A stretch of 64,000 nucleotides of DNA from Spirochaetaceae bacterium. GTDB lineage: Bacteria; Spirochaetota; Spirochaetia; Treponematales; Rectinemataceae. The stretch lies in assembly GCA_025358255.1 (NCBI GenBank), contig JANYKC010000034.1, positions 1 to 64,000 of the forward strand, in the 5' to 3' direction. This document shows, piece by piece, positions 60,669-64,000 of the stretch; within the stretch, counting starts at the first letter, position 1; each line of letters begins with the position of its first letter. Below the pieces are notes generated by a model, which saw only the letters and a program-made list of their open reading frames with translations, was not told where the DNA came from and did not search any database. Position numbers and translations under genes: made by a program.

Positions 60669-61088
60669 ATACTCCCCTTCAGTCTTGCCCTATCCTGGAA
60701 AACCGGACTCATGAACCGATTCGGATAAAAAAAACACGAAGCGAAGTCTCGCGCGGGGTTGGGAAGCAGACAAGGCACGATATGCGTCACGTGGCCGTGA
60801 GAATGCGAAGTGAGCTTCGGAATCGCACGGCCGACGGGCGAAAGGGGCCGGGGATGCCCAAGACCGGATCGGCGATATGATAACAAATATTACTATATGT
60901 TTTGATCGATCAACCGGAGCAGAGATGGCGGTTCACGCCCATTTCCGCCACAGTACGCTGTTTGCCCTTGACAGTTCGACGGCTCATGCCTAGCTTTAAC
61001 ATCGGTGGAATTGTGATTGGGCGCGCGCGAGCCAAGCGATGTGGCGATATGCCGCCGTGGAATCCCGAGTTCAATAAGGAGTCGAAGC
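60669..61088. other. Intergenic region between divergent genes
   Basis: This 420-base gap has no supported gene. It holds an AT-rich segment (60877-60916) that likely carries the minus-strand promoter, and a small palindrome TTGATCGATCAA (60902-60913). The plus-strand promoter is listed separately. Confidence 0.45.
60968..60996 (+). promoter_or_regulatory. Promoter-like site upstream of the CBS gene
   Basis: Perfect TTGACA, 17-base spacer, then TAGCTT, a weak -10 box, 92 bases before the CBS start codon. Confidence 0.4.
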
Positions 61089-61547
61089 ATGGAAACAGTG
61101 AAAGACATCCTGGCGGCTAAGGGCAGCGAAGTCCTGGGCATCGATCCAGACGCGTCCCTGTACCGGGCTCTCGAGAAGATGGTCGAGCGCAAGGTGGGCG
61201 CGCTCCTCGTGACGGATGCGGCCGGAAAGATCCACGGCATTTTTTCCGAGAGGGACTTTGTCAGGAAGATCGTGTTCAAGGGCAGGGACTGCGACAACAC
61301 GAAGGTCCGGGAAGCCATGACGGGCGACGTCCTCTATGTGGAGCCTGAGACCTCGATTTCCGATTGCATGAACCTCATGACCGAGAAACGCATCAGGCAT
61401 CTGCCGGTCATGCATGAGGGGAAGCCGGTGGGCCTTGTGTCCATCGGCGACATCGTCAAGGCGGTCCTCACCATGAAAGACGGCCTCATCTCGCAGCAGG
61501 CCTTTGAGATCGGCCAGCTCGAGCGCTTCATCTCCGGGGGGCCGTAA
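61089..61547 (+). CDS. Twin CBS-domain protein
   Basis: A 152-residue protein made almost wholly of two CBS motifs (about 6-65 and 70-135), which together form a Bateman module that binds adenosine nucleotides. Typical text is 'GALLVTDAAGKIHGIFSERDF' (range 39-59) and 'RHLPVMHEGKPVGLVSIGDIVK' (range 103-124). AAGGAG lies eight bases before the ATG. Stand-alone CBS proteins of this size act as energy sensors for unknown partners. The 3' end meets a 12-bp tandem repeat and a frameshifted convergent gene. Confidence 0.92.
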   Translation: METVKDILAAKGSEVLGIDPDASLYRALEKMVERKVGALLVTDAAGKIHGIFSERDFVRKIVFKGRDCDNTKVREAMTGDVLYVEPETSISDCMNLMTEKRIRHLPVMHEGKPVGLVSIGDIVKAVLTMKDGLISQQAFEIGQLERFISGGP

Positions 61548-61594
61548 CCTCGCCTGCGACTTCGCCTGCGACTTCGCCTACGACTTCGCCTGTG
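61547..61594. repeat. 12-bp tandem repeat after the CBS gene
   Basis: Four copies of ACTTCGCCTGCG with few changes, between the CBS stop codon and the 3' end of the convergent membrane-protein gene, where it would code a Gly-Glu-Val or Arg-rich tail depending on frame. Confidence 0.85.
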
Positions 61595-62249
61595 GCGTGG
61601 CCTGCGGGCGGCCTTCCGCCCGTGGGACGCGGAGCGCGCCAGGACCGCGGATACGAGGAGTATCCAGAAAACGGTCGTGAACCAGATGCTCGATTCGGGG
61701 ATCGCGACGGGCAATGGCGATGGCCTGACCGGATAGACCGATGGATCGAGGACGTTTCCATGGAACTTGAAGAGGCGCGGGACCACGAAGAGGAAGACGG
61801 CAAGGCTGGCCGCGGACAGCAAGCCGGCAAAAAAGACCCAATTGGTTAGTATCCTCGTCTCGCGCCGCTGCGAGAGCACGGCCATCGTGAAGAGGAAGAC
61901 CATCACAAGGCCAAGGCGGAAGAAATTCATCGCGGCGAAGACAATGCGCGCCAAGTCGCCCATCGGGAAGAGGCCCAGGAGCAGGGCGAAGGGGATGAGG
62001 GCCACCCCCCCCCAGGACGAGGGACGCGTTGAAAACCGGCGCCAGGGCGGAGACCCCGCGCTCGCCGAGCTCCGAGATGAAGTGGTTGAGGAACGAGTAC
62101 GGCTCGCCCGCCTTGCCGCGGTAGGAGAGGGCAGGGATGAGGGCGCCGACCACGAGGACTCCTGTCGCGGCGAAGCCCCAAGCGGCGATTGTCCTCTTTT
62201 TCGGGATGAAGCTTGATGATCTTATGGCTGGACTCCTACACGCCTCCAT
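61578..62249 (-). pseudogene. Membrane protein (DUF998-like) split by a G9 tract
   Basis: From an ATG at 62249 the minus strand codes one helix, then 'SFLNHFISELGERGVSAL' and NASLVLGG. At a nine-base tract (C 62005-62013 on the plus strand) the frame is lost; with eight bases it continues as VALIPFALLLGLFPMGD and four more helices to about 61640. 'FLNHFISELGE' followed by a six-helix plan resembles DUF998-type proteins. The true 3' end is unclear because all frames run through a 12-bp repeat. It is either a real frameshift, a phase-variable gene, or a base-calling error. Confidence 0.6.
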
Positions 62250-62305
62250 GATGGACCTGGATGGGGTGGGCAAGCCCTCAGTCAGGCGGAGAACACCCGA
62301 TGCTC

Positions 62306-62334
62306 TTTCCGCAGAGGCTTTTCGCGCATATACT
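62306..62334 (+). promoter_or_regulatory. Promoter of the TatT-DctP genes
   Basis: TATACT with a weak TTTCCG 17 bases upstream, ending six bases before the GTG at 62341. If used, the mRNA would start at or very near that GTG, giving little or no leader. Confidence 0.45.
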
Positions 62335-62340
62335 GATAGG

Positions 62341-63306
62341 GTGACATCAACCAATTTCCGGAGCCTTCGGGGCTCAAGATCCGCACGTGGCATCGCCATG
62401 GCCTGCGTTGCGCTTGTCGCCATCTCCTTCCAGTCCTGCACCATCCTCCGTTCGGCAAGAGGCGCCCAGTCGGTCTTCATGAGAGAGGAGGACCCCGTCT
62501 TGGCCGCGGTCACCTTCCCCCTCCTCATCAAGGCCAGCGAGATCCTCCTAGCCGGCTCGCCCCGGGACCAGTCCGCCCTCGTGATGACAGCTTCCCTCTA
62601 CGTCATGTACGGATCGGCCTTCGTGCAGGGCGAGGCGGAGTTCCTGCCGGATTCCCGCTATGAGGAGAAGCAGGCTGCCATGGTTCGCTCCGGGACCTAT
62701 TTCGTTCGGGCAAGGAGGCTTCTTGAGCCGGCTCTCGAGAAGCGCGTTCCTGGGCTTTTGGCCGCGCTTTCCGCCCCCGGCGGGAAAACCCCGGCCGCCA
62801 CGGCGCTGTTGCGGAAGTTGCTTCCGGCCGATCTCCCCCTCATCTACTGGACGATGGCCGCCCTCCTCTCCCAGTACGCCCTCGATCCCCTCGACCTTGA
62901 AAACGCAAGGGTGCTCCGGGTCGCGCCTCCCCTCCTTGAGCGGGCCGAGGAGCTGGTGCCGGGATGGAACGAGGGGGCGGTGCAGGAGCTTTTGGTGAGC
63001 CTCTATTCGAGCCTCCCTGATTACCTGGGGGGAGGAATGGACAAGGCCGAAGCGGCCTGGAACAAGGCCTTTTCCTATTCGAAGGGACGCTCGGCCTCGC
63101 TCTACCTAGCCCGGGCCCTCTCCTTCGCGGTGCCCAATGACGATTATGCGTCTTTCCGGAAAAACCTCGAGCTTGCCCTCGCGGTCGATGTCTCTTCCAC
63201 GCCGGACTCGCGCCTTGCGACCGAATTGGCCAAGCGTCGGGCAAGGCGCGTGCTCGCCGCCGAAAACCAGTACTTCCTCACCATACCCTCAGGGAGCCTC
63301 CCGTGA
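62341..63306 (+). CDS. TRAP transporter TatT component family lipoprotein
   Basis: A 321-residue helical-repeat protein matching the TatT family (T. pallidum Tp0956), which forms a trimer of TPR-like helices that docks with its TRAP binding protein. The GTG at 62341 gives a signal segment with several Arg, a hydrophobic run and a lipobox ending FQSC (near 36). Family text is seen in 'ASLYVMYGSAFVQGEAEFLP' (range 80-99) and 'YWTMAALLSQYALDPLD' (range 168-184). Its stop overlaps the start of the DctP-type gene (GTGA), so they are co-translated. This pair is a spirochaete marker. Confidence 0.85.
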   Translation: MTSTNFRSLRGSRSARGIAMACVALVAISFQSCTILRSARGAQSVFMREEDPVLAAVTFPLLIKASEILLAGSPRDQSALVMTASLYVMYGSAFVQGEAEFLPDSRYEEKQAAMVRSGTYFVRARRLLEPALEKRVPGLLAALSAPGGKTPAATALLRKLLPADLPLIYWTMAALLSQYALDPLDLENARVLRVAPPLLERAEELVPGWNEGAVQELLVSLYSSLPDYLGGGMDKAEAAWNKAFSYSKGRSASLYLARALSFAVPNDDYASFRKNLELALAVDVSSTPDSRLATELAKRRARRVLAAENQYFLTIPSGSLP

Positions 63307-64000
63307 AGCATCGAAGCACTCTTATTGCCCTGGTCGTCATCCTGTCCCTTTTCTCGGTGATGCCGGCCTTTTCCCAGACCCTCTCCCTCAAGGTCGCCTC
63401 CTACGTGCCGGCCAACAGCCCTTGGGACCTTGGCCTCAAGCGCATGGCGGCCGATTTCGAACGCGTGTCCGATGGCCGCGTCAAGCTGGTCTTCCCCCAG
63501 AGCCTTAAGGCCTCGACCGAGAGCGACATCATCCAGAAGATGAAGCTTGGCGTCGATGGCGCCTTGCTCACCACCATGGGGATCGCCGAGATCTACCCCG
63601 ATTCCCTGGCCCTTTCCATGCCCAGCCTCATCAGGAACGACGCGGAGCTCGACACGGTGCTCGAGGCGGTCATGCCCCTCATCAAGGACAGGCTTTCGGA
63701 GAAATACGTCGTCCTGGCCATCTCCAAGGGCGGCTGGATCCGCTACTTCTCCACGATGCCCATCCTCTATCCCGAGGACCTGGCCAAGCTCCGCATGTCG
63801 ACGAACCCGAACGACGAGAAGATCACCCGCCTCCTCCAGAGCATCGGGACGCGGACGGTCAAGGGCGACATGGGCGCCCTCATCCTCCAGCTCAACTCCA
63901 ATGCCGTGGATTCCTTCTACCTGAGCCCCATTTTCGTGGCCGCCCTCTGGTCCCAGCTCCAAGGCAAGATCGCCTACATGAGCTCCTTCAAGGTCTGCCC
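63303..64000 (+). CDS. TRAP transporter DctP-type binding protein (partial, runs off the window)
   Basis: Periplasmic binding protein of a TRAP importer, Tp0957/TatP-like. GTG start, signal peptide KHRSTLIALVV... to about FSQ (residue 25), then a DctP-like mature domain: 'LKVASYVPANSPWDLGL' (about 29-45), a region near 'FPQSLKASTESDIIQKMKLG' (range 62-81) and GALLTTMGIAEIYPD. 232 codons are inside the window; about 100 more are expected. The coupled TatT gene precedes it, and permease genes should follow to the right. Confidence 0.9.
   Translation, partial: MKHRSTLIALVVILSLFSVMPAFSQTLSLKVASYVPANSPWDLGLKRMAADFERVSDGRVKLVFPQSLKASTESDIIQKMKLGVDGALLTTMGIAEIYPDSLALSMPSLIRNDAELDTVLEAVMPLIKDRLSEKYVVLAISKGGWIRYFSTMPILYPEDLAKLRMSTNPNDEKITRLLQSIGTRTVKGDMGALILQLNSNAVDSFYLSPIFVAALWSQLQGKIAYMSSFKVC

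Noticed and set aside
61334-61577. Continuation of the DUF998-like frame through the CBS gene on the opposite strand
   Set aside because: The hydrophobic pattern ends near 61640 and the rest is the Arg/Ser-rich mirror of the CBS gene; the true stop was probably lost in or beside the 12-bp repeat.

Overview
The window reads as a chromosome segment of a GC-rich, free-living or gut-type spirochaete (Spirochaetota, probably Treponema-related). Supporting signs are the TatT-DctP TRAP pair at the right end (the Tp0956/Tp0957 arrangement of Treponema pallidum), the many lipoproteins with loose spirochaetal lipoboxes, a PEGA-domain lipoprotein-like secreted protein, and 7TM-DISM and FecR proteins. 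The taxon is an inference. I found no rRNA, tRNA, CRISPR array, prophage or complete insertion sequence.

Layout. 0-4 kb: a TAXI-type TRAP importer (binding protein, DUF1850 protein, fused permease) with its own promoter and terminator. 4-9.5 kb: agmatinase-family hydrolase, an orphan lipoprotein, a VF530-type DNA-binding protein, a membrane protein of unknown role and a HisKA_2-type kinase. 9.5-18.4 kb: a GGDEF-EAL protein, a decayed sensor fragment beside a 99-bp MITE-like element, an ABC-F protein with a hairpin abutting its start codon, a FecR lipoprotein and a large histidine kinase. 18.4-25 kb: ferritin-like protein, MMPL/RND transporter, and an operon of UbiA prenyltransferase, CydA and a CydB that runs in frame into a rubredoxin-DUF2231 module. 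25-28.5 kb: argG-argH beside two decayed genes. 28.9-37.5 kb: acyltransferase, fused molybdenum hydroxylase, and a complete BMP-type nucleoside/base ABC importer. 37.5-46 kb: large secreted proteins (PEGA, FN3/PKD) and a gene graveyard at 40.3-41.1 kb. 46-49.6 kb: a VapBC pair stop/start-coupled to a 7TM-DISM sensor with an RsbW-like kinase domain, then a diheme protein. 49.7-57 kb: ABC exporter, radical SAM/SPASM protein, and an M20 peptidase-YfcC transporter-M20D amidohydrolase group that looks like peptide or acyl-amino-acid uptake and cleavage. 57-64 kb: lipoproteins, HIT hydrolase, CBS protein, a frameshifted membrane protein, and the start of a TatT-DctP TRAP system that leaves the window.

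Themes. The genes describe a heterotroph importing organic acids, nucleosides and amino-acid derivatives, with a high-affinity bd oxidase and ferritin-like protection against oxygen, and heavy investment in sensing. Two kinds of genome plasticity recur: short tandem repeats of 12, 15 or 18 bp inside or at the ends of genes (at least seven loci), and broken genes, two of them broken exactly at G8/G9 tracts and one ending exactly at the terminal repeat of the MITE-like element. I did not see a single clear-cut new defence or biosynthetic system; the most unusual arrangements are the CydB-rubredoxin-DUF2231 fusion, the VapBC-sensor-diheme operon and the TA-flanked MITE.
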